From assembly GCF_029227915.1 (NCBI RefSeq), contig NC_079887.1, positions 8,308,001-8,372,000 of the forward strand: a DNA stretch of 64,000 bases. The letters are read 5' to 3'. Source of the DNA: Hydractinia symbiolongicarpus (taxonomy: Eukaryota; Cnidaria; Hydrozoa; Anthoathecata; Hydractiniidae). Shown piece by piece: positions 23,666 through 36,563 of the stretch. A program made the position numbers and the translations under genes. A model generated the notes under the pieces. The model had not been told where the DNA came from. It did no database searches and worked only from the letters and a program-made list of their open reading frames with translations. Position 1 is the first letter of the stretch. Each line of letters begins with the position of its first letter.

Positions 23666-26600
23666 TTAGTCCTCCAACGTTAAAGGCTTTCGTTCTTCGT
23701 GAACATCGTATTCATCCTAAAAAAACGTAAAGGAGATGATGACGCTACGAAGCTTACAACACCTCCACAAGATTGAGGGGTATAGAACACTTTCAATGAA
23801 CACCGCCGTATGCATGTTTTCTTTTTTGTAAACAAAAAGTAACTAACGAAGAAAAACCACTAAAAAAATACTGACTTTTTTAGCGCCCCCTTAACCCGAA
23901 AATAATTTTATGAGCGCCCCTTCTATTAAGCGCCCGGGCGCTTATTAGACCCTCAATAATACCCTCATGCTAATCTCGTTACCGACTCCGATCAAGAAGA
24001 AGACTACGGCGTAGACATTGACTAGCACAGCATTACATGAACTTTGTTATTTCTTCTGTTTACTGTACATAGTTTTGTAAAGTGAAGTTCAATGATAAAA
24101 ATGCAAGTAGTAATTAATAGAGAAAATATGGTAATCGAATTTAATTATTTTTGGAACCAGTGTATAAAATGATACTTCTTCTAACAATATAATAAAATAA
24201 AAAAATCGATAGCACAGTCGGAAATACAACAATTAAGGCAGGCGGAAAATGAGTAAAAACTGTGAAGAAATGTATGCTATGGTTATAAAGCCTTTCTTCA
24301 AAAAGACCATTCTAGTTCCAGGCTCTTGTTAGCTTTTAAACGGTGTACTAGGTTAATGATAAATATTTTCCACCAGAAAGCATTTTTACGTACTGTTACT
24401 GTTTGCTTCAATCAAAAGGTAAAGTTTTATATGGAGTGAACGCCCTGCTTAAAGCACAGTTTATACGAATTTTAGTATGCTTACTTCAGAGTGGACGGGG
24501 GTATCATCCTCTATTTTCAAATACTTGTGTTCTTTGTATACTTTTCTCTTCTTCAACAGATACATAACAATGAAATCGCACCATATTGAAGCCTAAAGAC
24601 GAAGTGTTACTCAATATCAATGCAGAATATTTTCCGCCTGCCTAAAATTTGTGTGATTGTAACAAAAAAGTTAAATGTGAATCATCCCTTACGCAAGTAT
24701 ACCACTCTTGACACACGAAAAAAGTAATCAACCTACTATTCCCAAAAGAGCAAGTCCAGCTCCAAGATTCGTAAACAAAGGTACTGGACTAAATTTTCCC
24801 GCCTAAAAGTAAAGCACGAAGTAGAATGAAATGTCACACAACAACCAAAATTATCTATCAATAGGAGACATCTATGAAACAAAGGCCTGCGGCGTCAGAT
24901 AAAAACGTCGGAGTTGTTATCCCAGAAACACAACATAAATAAGATTAACTATGCAATTACTTTTCCATGAACTAATATTTCAAATTTCAATCCATAAGCC
25001 TTCGTTAGTATTCTGTAGCGTGAATTATTCTGTACATAATGTTGAGCGTATCTACAAAACAAAAGCAGAAGATGAAAAAACGCGAAACTTCAATTGTAGA
25101 TCACAATCTTGCCATTTTTAGAATTGCATCTTATAGCTAATATATTTTCGCTTTATTTACTGGTATTACCTGAAGTTATAGCCTGGTGCTATAGGGACAG
25201 TAGGGTCATCTAGTCTAAATGAGAAAAATAAGCATCAGTACTATTTTTCATTTACATTAAAAGAAGAAGTGCATTCACCATAGTTCGTTCCCGGATAATT
25301 GCCTCCTTAAGTTTGATAATTTGTGATTTCTTTTTTGGGGACAAAGTTCTTGAGGTAGTTATATTGGTCGTTAATAGGACGTAACTTTCGCGAATTAAAA
25401 ATTGATGTTTTCGAGAATAAAATTTCGTGACAGAGATCGTCATCTTTCGTGAAAATTAACCAAAAAAACCAAGGTAAACTTAAGAATGTCAGCAGATAAT
25501 AACATTACCGTAGGCTACTGGATCAAACATGGTAAAGGAAGATAACTTTTATGTAGTTTTAGTAAAATTGTTTTCAAGAAATTGAAAAATTATCTAGCGT
25601 AGCTATTCAAATTTTTTGTCTACATGCAAACCGCATTCAAAATATTATGTTACTGCTCTAATCGAAAAAAAAAAACAATTTTAAAGAAGTTTTAGATGTT
25701 AATATTCAGTGGCTGATAAGAGAAGCAAGTTCCTTCGGATTTTAAACCGCGCTAAGTTCAATACAGCATGTTTACCTTTTAAACCGATAACTAGGTAAGC
25801 AGGAATCAATAGAGTGGTCGAGGTTACAGTCCCAGTTGACTATTATACCAAAGGATGCACCCTAAAACGAGATAATAAGACATTTGCAAAAAACTTTTGC
25901 ATAAACAACAATTTCATACAGCTTTTATTATTCTCGATTAATCGAGGAGTCGTAATTTTAATGTTCCATATAATTCTGGAACGGACAAATGCTATGACGG
26001 CTATTATTATTTCGGATTTTTATAATTACTCATTTTCAAATTGATCGGAAAAGATTTTTTTCACAAAAATCTTTAAAGCGATGTGGTAAAAAAAAATCGG
26101 ATTTCTAAAATTCTACCAACCTGCTCCGACAAAATCCAACTAATTTTTTAATATTTCACTTTTATTTTATCTTTAAGGGTAAACATTTTCAACATTTAGA
26201 AAAAAAGGAAAAAAAATGTGAATTTTTTAGCCTACACATTCATCTAGAACTCGCCCTGTCCAACTCAAAGACTAGAGTATTAAACAATTTCATTGGACAC
26301 TAAACTACTTTTAATTTAAAAATTTTACCACAAAAACCCGCAGACACTTGCATGTCTAGTTCAATTTAGAAACCACCTGCAAGTGTATAAAGACAAAACA
26401 ATTTCTACCTGATATGCAACGTGTGTGAAGTTTTCACCACAAGCACTCACAATATCACTCAACTTGAATATTGGACACAATCTGTTATCCGGACCGTGCG
26501 TGCAGTTTTTTAAGTAGTTGCTATTGTTATGGGTGATAATGTTTCTCCTAAAAATATAAACGCAATTATTCGTTACTGTCATTTTTCTAATCAATATTCT

Positions 26601-29600
26601 TCATTCATTAATAGATAAAATTATTTTGAAATTTTCTAAACCATTAAAATTGAGTCATGACAATATCTGTAAACGTTATAACCGAAACTGATAATTCATT
26701 TGTATCTCGGGATGGGAATATCTTTGATACTTCCCAATATAACTCATTTCACATTTACCAAAATGTGTTAAAACAGAACGTATTTTCAATCCACCTCTTC
26801 CTCTGGTTCCAGACTTCTACTATCAGCACACAATTTTTACAAGCAACCCACTTTTTTGGCTCAGAAACTTTTTGGCCCTCAAGTTGTTTAGCTGGTTTCT
26901 ATTAGCACCTAATCAACTTATTGAAACCGTACTGGCATTGTGAGCCCTATCATGACCCTTTAAATTGTTTTCGCCTTTATTGAGATCAACACCAACATAC
27001 ACTTTTCTCTTAAGAACGCTTTGGCACATTTTAAACACTTATATATGGTTGCTTATGGGCCAACATGTAACTGGGAAGGTTGCTAAGTAATGCTAAAGTC
27101 ATAATCATAAAATTGAGTATTCAGGATCTAAAATATTATCACTCACCTTTGCACATCAAACTTTGGAAAACTAACTTGGTTTTTCAGCAACACTGTAAAA
27201 TCTTTTGCTAAATCCAATAAAGGTATGGAATGGCTAGAAAATAAATATGTAAAAAAATAAAATAAGTCATACTAAAAAAGATATAAAAGGGAAATTTGCA
27301 TCATCATAATAAAATAAGAATCTCTATAATAATACACATACATAGTTGCGCTGTAGGACTTGGTTAACAATGTGTCCTGAAAAATGGTTGTACGTAAACA
27401 CTTATATATTCATGTCCTTTGCAACATTATATGTAAAGGTCATTTCTTTTGAACTGACTGCTGATGTGTCTTTATAAAAGTAAAGCTATGTAAGATGCTG
27501 GTATATTAAGAAATAGAAACTTCATCTGAGAGTTACACAAGGCTTCAAAGATTTAAGTGTTACGTACTGCTAAAACATTTTGGTGAAGCCAGTAGCTGTA
27601 TTCTGTAGTCCTGTTGAATAATTCATTATTTGTTATTGCAAATGGTTTCCCCTAAGCTTTTATAAAGACTGTAGAAAAATCAACTACGGCAGAAGGACAA
27701 AATTTTGTTAAAGTTCCCTAAAGTACAAAAAAAATTTCTTTAGAAATTCGTATAAACCGTTTCGTATAAACCGTTGCAAGAAAAAATATAAGATCATTTA
27801 CTTTTGATGAACAGTTACAGAGATGTTTGGGTTTAAAGGTTTATTGATGACGTCATATACCTGCTCATTCCGAAATGGATTCGGGGACCCAATTATCCTT
27901 GCTGACTTACTGACAACATTTTTTAAAAAAATTTTGTGCATCTCAATAAGGAGGAATGTTTAAATGCATACCTAAAGTTGTACCCAGGCATAGGTAACTC
28001 ATCAATTTCGGTAGGACACCAACCATATATTTCACAAACATGTATCGATGAATTACGATCTGACTTTACACACTCTCCAGTCCTAACCCCTGGAAAAGTA
28101 AAAAAAAATGAAAATTATTAAAACATTTAATTCCAGATTTAGCAAAGGAACTTTTCTTTGTAAAATATAAAGCAAAAGATTTTTGTGTTTTTTTTTTATT
28201 ATTATTATTACTATTATTAAGATATTAGGAATTTAGAAGGGTTTTAACCATTTTAAAAATTAATTACACAGTGGACTCTCCACTCGAAACCCTTTAACTT
28301 GAACTGCCGCTTAACTCGAACGAATTTGAAAATTTCCTAATAAACTCTCTTAATCAACTCTCTACTACTCGAATCTCCATAACTTGAAAATCTCCTAAGT
28401 TGAACAATATTTTTTGTCCCTTGAAAGCACATTAGGCTATTTTTGCTCTTCATAACTCGACAATCGAGTTTTTTTTCTGATTTAAATATTTTCTAAGTGT
28501 CTACTACTTTTTCTACCCACTTCTCTGCAACGAATATGCCAACTCCTCTATATCCATCACTATTACCAATCCAAAAAAGCTTATACCTTGTCCTCCTACC
28601 TTCCACAAATCTCACTGAAGCTCCTCTCCACCTGACTTCCTGAACACAACACATATCAACAGATCTACGTTCTAACATTTCTACTACTTCACCTGCTCTA
28701 CCTCTCAGAGAACCAACATTTACACTAGCCATCCTCAACCTATTGTTATCTACCTTGCGATGTGATAGCTGGGTAACGGTGTGACGATGCTCACATCTGA
28801 CATCTGTCCTACCGTGTGCGACACCTTCACTCCTTAGAGTTCCAGCCCCATTTACGCAGCTTGTCTGATCAACTGTTCTTACGGCCATTAATAAAGAGGT
28901 TTGGCATTGTTTTACAGCTGGATGCCCTTCCTAGTGCCAACCGTTCACAGACCGGACTGGGTGTTTTTTGAAGTGACACCATCACTATGTGGCATTTCAT
29001 GGGACTTCCACAATCGCCCCATTAAACTAAGGTATGGTGGACTCGTTTAACTCTTCCCTTGTCTCCTAAAGAAACCCTTCACCAGTTATAGAGGTGTGCA
29101 TGCAGGCTATGGATTTGAGAGCAGAAATAAGGAAGGGGAGAGATTGCTTGCGTTTGGAATGGCAACGGACATGGTGGTTTGCAACACATCATTCAGTAAG
29201 AGACAGTAGGCTGATAACACCTGTGGGTAGACGAAAGGACCAGCTAGACATAGACAGACCTGGTGGTGGAATAATGAGGTTGACCAGTGTATAAAGGAAA
29301 AGAGGAAACTTTGGAAAGAGTGGAAGTCAGGTGGTAGTAAAAATATTTACTTAGAAGCTAAAGCGCCATGCTCGTACAGCAGTGTATAAGGCAAAATCAG
29401 AAGCAGAGAGAAACAGATTTGCAGATTTGTTAAGAAAGGAAGACCAGCGCAATGAGGTATTCAAGATAGCAAAGGAAATGAAGAAGACTAATCAAGATGT
29501 TGTAGGTAAGAAGTGTATACATAATGATGGTGTTTTGGCTAGCACAGAGGAGGAGAAAAGGGTAGCTATAAAGAATTATTATCAGAGGTTTCTTAACACT

Positions 29601-31334
29601 GAGTTTGATTGGGATGAGGATAATTTGTCTGATGATGATGTTGTAGAAGGGCCAGCTATTCAGATCAAGACAGCATGGGTAGTGGAGGCTATTAGGAAAT
29701 TGAATATTGGCAAGGCTGCAGGAGTATCAGGTATTGTTGCAGAGAAGGTAAAAGCATCTGGATATATTGGTGTTGAGCTTATTACAAGTCTTGCTAATCA
29801 GATTATAAAGAATGGTGCTATTCTGAGTGAGTGGCAGTCGAGTGTAATAGTGAATTGTTTCAAGGGCAAGGGTGATGCATTAGGAAGAGGTAACTATAAA
29901 GGTTTGCAGTTGGTTGATCAAGTAAATGAAAGTTATTGAAAGAGTGATTGATAAGTTACTTAGAGAAAAAATTGATATAGATAAGATGCAATTTGGTTTT
30001 GTTCCCGGGCATGGCACTACAGATGCAATATTTTTACTCAGACAGCTTCAGGAAAAGTATTTAGGAAAGAGAAAGAATCTCTATTTTGCCTTTGTAGATT
30101 TAGAAAAAGCTTTGATAGAGTGCCACGTAAAGTTATTTGGTGGGCTATGAAAAGATTAGGTGTGGATGAGTGGCTAGTTACATTGTACAGTCTATGTACA
30201 GCAATGCTAGAAGTCGTGTCAGGATTAACCATTCACTTAGTGATGAATTTAGTGTAAATGTTGGTGTACATCAGGGTTCTGTACTTAGTCATTTGTTGTT
30301 TTTTCTAGTATTAGAAGCACTGTCGATGGAGTTCAGAACAGATTGTCATGGGAGTTATTGTATGCAGATGATTTGGTTCTTATAGCAGAGTCGATGGAAG
30401 AATTAGTTGAAAAGTTTGAGAAGTGAAAGAGAGGACTAGAAGAGAAAGGGCTAAGGGTGAACACAGCAAAGTCTAAAGTCATGATTAGTAGCATTGCAGC
30501 CAAGTGTGACCTTGTAGTTGGAAAGTGGCCTTGTGGAGCAGGAAAGGGGTTGGCAGTAACTCAATTTTTTGTCAGACTTTCAAGCATTGGGTACATAAGA
30601 AGTGCAGTAGTATTGGTGGAAGGTTAAGAGCTGACATTCAGTTTGTATGCAAGTGTTGCAAAGGTGAGATTATAGAGAATGAAGTATTTCCAGCTTCAAT
30701 GATGTACAACAGTGGCTTGTTAGAGATAGTTGAGAACTTCTGTTACTTAGGTGATATGTTGGGCAGTGAAGGGGGTGTTGGAAGAAGTGTTACTTGCAGG
30801 ATAGGTTCTGCTTGAAAAAAGTTGAGAGAGTTACTTCCTTTGTTGACTTGTCAATTGAGTTAAAAGGTAGGTTGTATGAGGCCTGTGTAAGAAGTGTTTT
30901 GTACGAAAGTGAGACATGGGCATGTGAAGCAGGAAGATCTTGACCGTTTAGAAAGGAATGATATGAGAATAGTTAGGTGGATGTGTAACACCAGTCTGAG
31001 AGACAGAAAGAGTTCAGATGAGCTAAGAAGCAGGCTACGTATCCCTGCTTATTCAATTCAATCTTCTTATCCAGATAAGAAGATTGAATTGGCTGGGGCA
31101 CTTGGAAAGAATGGAGGGGGATAATTGGGTAAGAAAGTGTAGAGACTTGATAGTTCCTGGGGCAAAGCCCAGAGGCAGACCGAGAAAGACTTGGCAGGAG
31201 GTTATAAGGACAGACTTGATACAGAGGAAGTTGAGTTTAGATCTAACACAGTCTAGATCAGATTGGGAGAGGGTCATTAATATACCCCGTCCAACCCATG
31301 CTAGCATGAAAAACAAACGTTAAGCCGAGAATGG

Positions 31335-31367
<33 letters not shown>

Positions 31368-34300
31368 CGATGATGTTCAGCCCCTTAGATCATTTGAACA
31401 AAATCATTCGAACGTGCTGTTTGAATGTCAAGTGGTGTGTTTAGAAATATTCTTGTTTTGAAGTTCTCATTCTCATGACTAAAACGGCGTCTGTGGTAGC
31501 AGGGAAGAAACGTCCAATAGATTCTCTGGGGCTTAAGCTGAAGATGTAAATGAAGATGATGCAGAGAACGAAGACCAGGACGAGAGCAATATTACTAAAC
31601 CAACAACAGAAGAAGTCTTGAAAGCTGTTAGTATTCTTTAAGATTTCAGCCTTTTGCGACTTACTTCTCACCCGTAAGGTAGATAATTAATCAAATACAT
31701 CGTTTTCTTTCAAGGGGCTTATGTATAAAGGATAAACTTAGCAAAATTTCCAAACTCTTCATTACTCGAACCGCTCTATAGCTCGAATGATTTCTGATTC
31801 CTTGTGAGAGTTCAAGTTATGGAGAGTCCACCGTATTTATGTTATAACTAAGATATCACTATGTTCTTAAATCAAAATCTTTTAAAAAATGTTTTGACGC
31901 TTGTTCTCCCTTAAAAGATTCTAGGGAATTATTTTTTTTGTCAAATTTGCAAAAATTAGCTCCATCAAAAATTATAGAGAAATACCCAACATTTTTGCTC
32001 AAAACACGTGGTTGTGAAAATAACTTTTGTGTAAAAATTTTAAAAAAGAGAACAAGACAATGGTTTCATTGAGTAAAAGTAAAGTAAGTAAAGATAACAA
32101 AGTCAGTTACAAAACAGTTCTAAAAGAATTTGAGATAAGATTTGATTGTGATTTTAATGGTAAAGACATAGTTCGACTTCCATGTACACCCTGTGTTAAT
32201 AGGAGAAATGGATAAGAAGCATAAATTTTTTTTCTTGTAACTTTATATAAGATTTTGTTACCTTTTCGGGTCACTTCTAATTGCCATATATCATTAAAAA
32301 CTATTGAACTTTCTTACAAAGTTATTGCTGTATTTTTGTTATAAATGCTACAGAAATGTCGGAAAACAAGATTTGGTTATGGAATTATATGTCAATAACA
32401 TCAGCTATTTAAATTTACGTAATTTAATATAAGTAAAAATATTGTTTGTCTCACAAGTAGATAGAAAGTTTAATTAATGACTTTGCTTACAACTTTTACT
32501 ACATAGGTGGAAAATCCCAGCCATTCGGTGTACTGGGATAAAGGAATATTGAAAACACTTTTCAAAAGCTACAAGCAAATAAAATGAAAAAAAAAATGCT
32601 GCCGAATCACTTTCAATATTCAATTTGAACACTGAAAAATTCACTATTTTTTCCTTCTGATTTACGTAGTGAAATTCAACTCTAGCAGCCTTCATTTATG
32701 TCTCCTACATAAAATCCCTCGAAAACAGGATTAAATTAAAAAATTGCTATTTCCCTGTTAGTTTTCATTTAATTTAATCATAATACTACAATGGAAGAAC
32801 ATCACTTTGGAAGCAACACATGGGATAATTTTGATGATTAACCATATATAAATAACATACAAAATTAAGTGAATGTTATGAGGTAATTCGAGATGATATC
32901 TTTGCATGGTGCAACAGTAACTTGCAAAAGTGCAAAAAGCAACAACAAACAACCGAATAAAATGAGCAATAAACAAACCATTTCCATTTTTAACAGGTAC
33001 CAGAGCTTCGCAGTCATCCTTCGTTGTGCACAAATTATCTTTAAATTTTGGATCCTCTGGACATTTGCTTTGCGTTTGATTTGGTGTAATAATCATGTTG
33101 GTCATCACAAAGAATGCATTGTTTTCCTTAAACCAATACGTTTAAAGGCATAAAATTATAGTTACACAAATCCATTTACACTAACACCAAAAGTTAAGAA
33201 ATATTTTAGGAAATCCCATAGGGTGTAGTGGCTTAAAAAATTAGTTGTTTGATATGTATATAATAAATGTATATAATAGGCATGGCATAATGCAAATATT
33301 TTAATACAACCCATATAACCCTTTTTTACATTAGTTGTAAAGCTTGCAATGACAAAAAACTAATTGTTTTATTAAATGTCACAATTTGCAATCATTAAAC
33401 AAATTAAAGCACACAAAAAAAACAAAAAAAACTGTACATCTGCAAAGTAGGTGCTGTATGATTTTTACCTTGTATTGAAATCAAGAGTTAACATGCACTG
33501 TGTTCACAACCACGTATAAATTTCCATAGGTAAGACAGCTTCGTAATATAGTGAAGAGATTTTATAAAATAACTGTCATGAAACTTAAAAAATAAAAAAC
33601 ATAAAGAAATACAATCACCTGCGCTGGAATAACATAATCTGCAGGATCGTAAACCTGAATCCCTTGAAATAGTGGTGAATAAAAATCTTTAAAATCGACA
33701 TATGCAGTTCCCTTCAGCTTGGTCGATACAGAACTAATACAATCACTAACTTCTTGGTAGCCTTTCTTGTAAACAATAACATATCTAGTGATGAAAATCA
33801 AGTATATAAATTAATTCTTGCTAATATAACACAATTGTGTCTGTTAAATCACATTTTTGTAAGATTTAAGTTTATAAAAATAACCATTTGTAATCATATT
33901 AAAGGGAACCAGTGATGTTGGAATTATATTATATATAGAGCTCAAAAAGTTGGTTAACATGCTTTTCAATTTTTAAAAAAAGCCTTTTTCATTCTCAAGA
34001 TGTTTACATTCAAAGAATGCTAGATTTAATTATGCTGCATAAGTTATGTTATATTTATGTGACTTTTGACATTTTCTGTCACCAATAATTTTAGACCTGT
34101 TAAGGGATGTGCGAACCTTTATTAATGCATAGATATTAAAAAGGGGAATTGATTAACATAAAGTATTTTCCAAAATAACACTGAATGGCTCGTTCTAGGC
34201 CTCCATTTTTTGCTGACAAACACCATAACTTGGGATCTGTGCATCAGTTTGCAATCAAATCTTGCAAGTAAACATATAGGACCTATACACACTCACTTAA

Positions 34301-36563
34301 AATTTTTTATTGCAAACAAAATGCAGATCCCGAGCTATAGGGTCATTGGAAAAAATGGCGGCATAGTTTAGCGGTTATAACTCTCACCCTTTGTGTGGGA
34401 GATCGGAGTTCGATTTCCCTTAATGGCAATTCAATATAATACAAATACTCTGCAACAACTCAGCTGATGTTGTATACTTGGATTTCGCAAAAGCATTTGA
34501 CAAGGTTGATATAGATATAGCCCTTAAAAATATAAAACTTAGGTATCAAAGGCAAACAACTCAAATGGCTGAAGTCCTTCCTAAAAAACAGAACCCAGTA
34601 CGTCTCAGTAAAGGGTCACCACTCACGCACCACAAAAGTCATCTCTGGCGTACCTCAAGGAAGTGCGCTCATCTTCCTTATCCTTACGAGGGATATTGAT
34701 CTTTCTGTAAAGGACGCATCACTCTCAAACTTTGCAGATGATACAAGACTTACAATGAAGGTTAGCTCTGAAAGTGATATTGAAAAAATGCAAGCAGACC
34801 TAAACTCAGTATATAAATAGAGTAAACAAAACAACATGGTGTTCAACAATACAAAGTTTGAACTCCTGTAGTATAGAAAAGACCTAGATGTGAAGTCAAA
34901 CTCAAAGTACAAAACAACAGCATCAACACAAATCCAACCAAAAACACAAACCAAAGATCTTGGAATACTAATGACAGATGATTCTACCTCTCAACTCTGG
35001 TTTCCTGCTAGTAAAGAAAAAATCAATGTACTAGAAGCTCTGCAATGGAGCTACCTGAAAAAGATCAATTGTGTACACAGAATGACTTACAACAACGCAC
35101 TTAAACGGCTCAAATTGTACTCGTTACAACGACGACGTGGACGCTATCAAGCCATATACAGTTGGAAAATAGCTGAAGGCATTGTCCCAAACCTTCACCC
35201 ACCCATGCAAACCCATGCAACACAAAGAAAAGGGTCTCTTTCAACTACCACTGGTGCTGAACAATTCCACAACCTTCGCTAAACTACACAACAGCTTCCG
35301 TTATCAAGCTCCAAGAACTTTCAACGCCCTGCCCAAGTCTCTAAGAAGCAACACTTTATGTCCCGTTTTAAAGTTTAAAACAGCCCTCAACAAATTTCTC
35401 AAAACTCTCCCAGATGAATCTTCGCTCCTGGGACAAATGAAGCCTCAGAAAGTCACTGTAGTTCGATCTAAACATCATCATCCTCTCTTTAGAGATGGAG
35501 TAGAAGAAGAGGAAGAAGTGACTGATGTTGGTCGTCCATGACAGGCGTGAAGCTACAACTTCAAAAGTTAACATAAGTAACATAAGTATATGGGCGAGTA
35601 AATGATACCATAGCCCTGTGTTAACCCAAGCCATGTGAGGTGAAATGGGGAAATGGCACACTGTGTTGGCCGTTGGATGTTACAGGTTGTTGTCTGGCAG
35701 AACGCTGACCATAATTGAGCATAGCTCAAAGAGAGCATTAAATACTCCATGACAGGGTATATAGACAGGGTATATCTATCGATATTTGTAAGGCTAGCCA
35801 TGTAAAATACTGAACTTGTACTATATGAATTTTGGGGTCTTGAGGACTTCTTCAGTAAAATTATGGTGACTGCTAGGACAGCACCACAACTAATAAAGTA
35901 AAACGATAATTTTTAACAGATTAATTTGTATGAAATCTGGAAATGCCAGAGCCAAAATACAAATGCCAGAGCTTACCAGTGAAAAGTAAACAAATAACCT
36001 CATTCAAGAATTCATGTAAGCTAGCTATAGCAAAAAAGTAATATTAGTTCCTTTACAAATGGGACTTGCACGAAAGAATAAGCACAAAAACATTTAAAAA
36101 CTGTCTTCATATTTAAGGTAATGTCTCTGACGTCGCACATACAACATTACACGCACATAACAAATATAGCTATATACTAAAGACTGTCTCTGTTTTTCAG
36201 ATATGTAAGCAGCACTGCTTATGATGAACACAGATTAATTTATCTTAAAGCTGTTCTATGATTTATAATGACTTAAACATTACAATGGTGTTTTTCCATC
36301 TAGCCTAATTAACCTAATTATTCTCTCATTTATTAGGCAAGTGGTCATAATCAGAGATGTCTTCTCTAGCTAAATATAGATTGTCTGATGTTTTGTTAGT
36401 GTTGAAAAACAAAACAAACTTACCCAATAATATATGCAAGAATAACAAGCTGTATAAATCTATATAGTGCGCCAACTTTTTTATTTTTAATGTCTACTAT
36501 TTTTACTGTTTCATAGTGCAATATTATGGCTAAAAAATTTTCCAGCTTGCCACCGGCTGCCAT
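23666..36563 (-). CDS. P2X purinoceptor (ATP-gated cation channel), complete
   Basis: Twelve coding exons: 36424-36563, 33619-33784, 32979-33126, 27972-28089, 27147-27233, 26409-26547, 25776-25861, 25170-25214, 24961-25051, 24737-24802, 24485-24592 and 23666-23716. They total 1245 nt, 414 residues plus stop, in phase throughout. The N-terminus carries the conserved TxK site (ETVK). TM1 is about 30-52 (FIQLVILAYIIGYVIVY). ATP-site residues are present: K69 and K71 (TKLKG), N308/R310 (YNFR) and K343 (GKAGKF). The ten family ectodomain cysteines are present, plus C62 and C256. TM2 is about 346-372 and is followed by the YxxxK retention motif (YLLKK) and a short acidic tail. I chose the ATG at 36563 (AAAATGG) because it gives a family-typical N-terminus; an in-frame ATG at 36641 would add 26 residues. 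The protein forms trimeric plasma-membrane channels gated by extracellular ATP. Confidence 0.96.
28197..28221. repeat. (ATT)n microsatellite in P2X intron 3
   Basis: A short run of TTATTATTATTATTACTATTATT lies just left of the pogo-like transposon. Confidence 0.7.
28267..31833 (+). mobile_element. pogo/Tigger-like DNA transposon remnant carrying a nested LINE
   Basis: The left end (CAGTGGACTCTCC, from 28269) and right end (GGAGAGTCCACCG, to 31833) are inverted repeats. They continue inward with shared CTCGAA / AACTTGAA motifs, and TA flanks both sides, as expected of the Tc1/mariner-pogo superfamily. The right half keeps an open stretch at 31537-31641: an acidic run (EDVNEDDAENEDQDE) followed by KPTTEEVLKAVSIL and a stop, which resembles the C-terminus of Tigger-type transposases. 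The rest of the transposase is missing and the centre is occupied by the LINE. It lies in P2X intron 3. Confidence 0.72.
28480..31375 (+). mobile_element. Non-LTR retrotransposon with inverted 5' end, decayed
   Basis: The reverse-transcriptase part is on the plus strand (about 29080-31323) in several frames. It has the end of the endonuclease (MATDMVVCNTSF at about 29160), an RT with FAFVDLEKA, VHQGSVLS and YADDLVL, and then a Cys-rich knuckle and a C-terminal RLNWLGHLERM. The tail is a (GAT)n run at 31333-31375. The endonuclease N-terminus lies on the minus strand at 28493-28888 (VNVGSLRGRAGEVVEMLERR, VQEVRWRG). Such 5' inversions are known from twin priming of LINEs. Frameshifts and stops (for example 29940, 30150 and 30425) make it inactive. 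The clade is not certain. Confidence 0.85.
34357..35750 (+). mobile_element. tRNA-derived SINE interrupted by a LINE fragment
   Basis: 34357-34439 matches the head and first body bases of the SINE at 15400. 35588-35750 matches the remainder, resuming at TATGGGCGAG and ending GAGCATTAAATACTC. The break falls in TTCAATATGGGCG, with short TAT/ATAT flanks as target duplication. It lies in P2X intron 1. Confidence 0.8.
34440..35587 (+). mobile_element. 5'-truncated LINE fragment inside the SINE
   Basis: Plus-strand reverse-transcriptase pieces occur in shifted frames: VVYLDFAKAFDKVD (about 34465), SGVPQGSA (about 34645) and FADDTRLT (about 34730). A C-terminal domain follows with LKKINCVHRMTYNNALKRL at about 35055. 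It ends in a short repeat tail (AACATAAGTAACATAAGTA). It differs from the LINE at 28.5-31.4 kb, so it belongs to another lineage. Confidence 0.8.

Noticed and set aside
32027-32215. + strand frame of 62 codons inside P2X intron 3
   Set aside because: It has no domain and is on the strand opposite the gene. I tested its reverse strand as a missing P2X exon, but exon 27972-28089 already joins exon 32979-33126 in phase.
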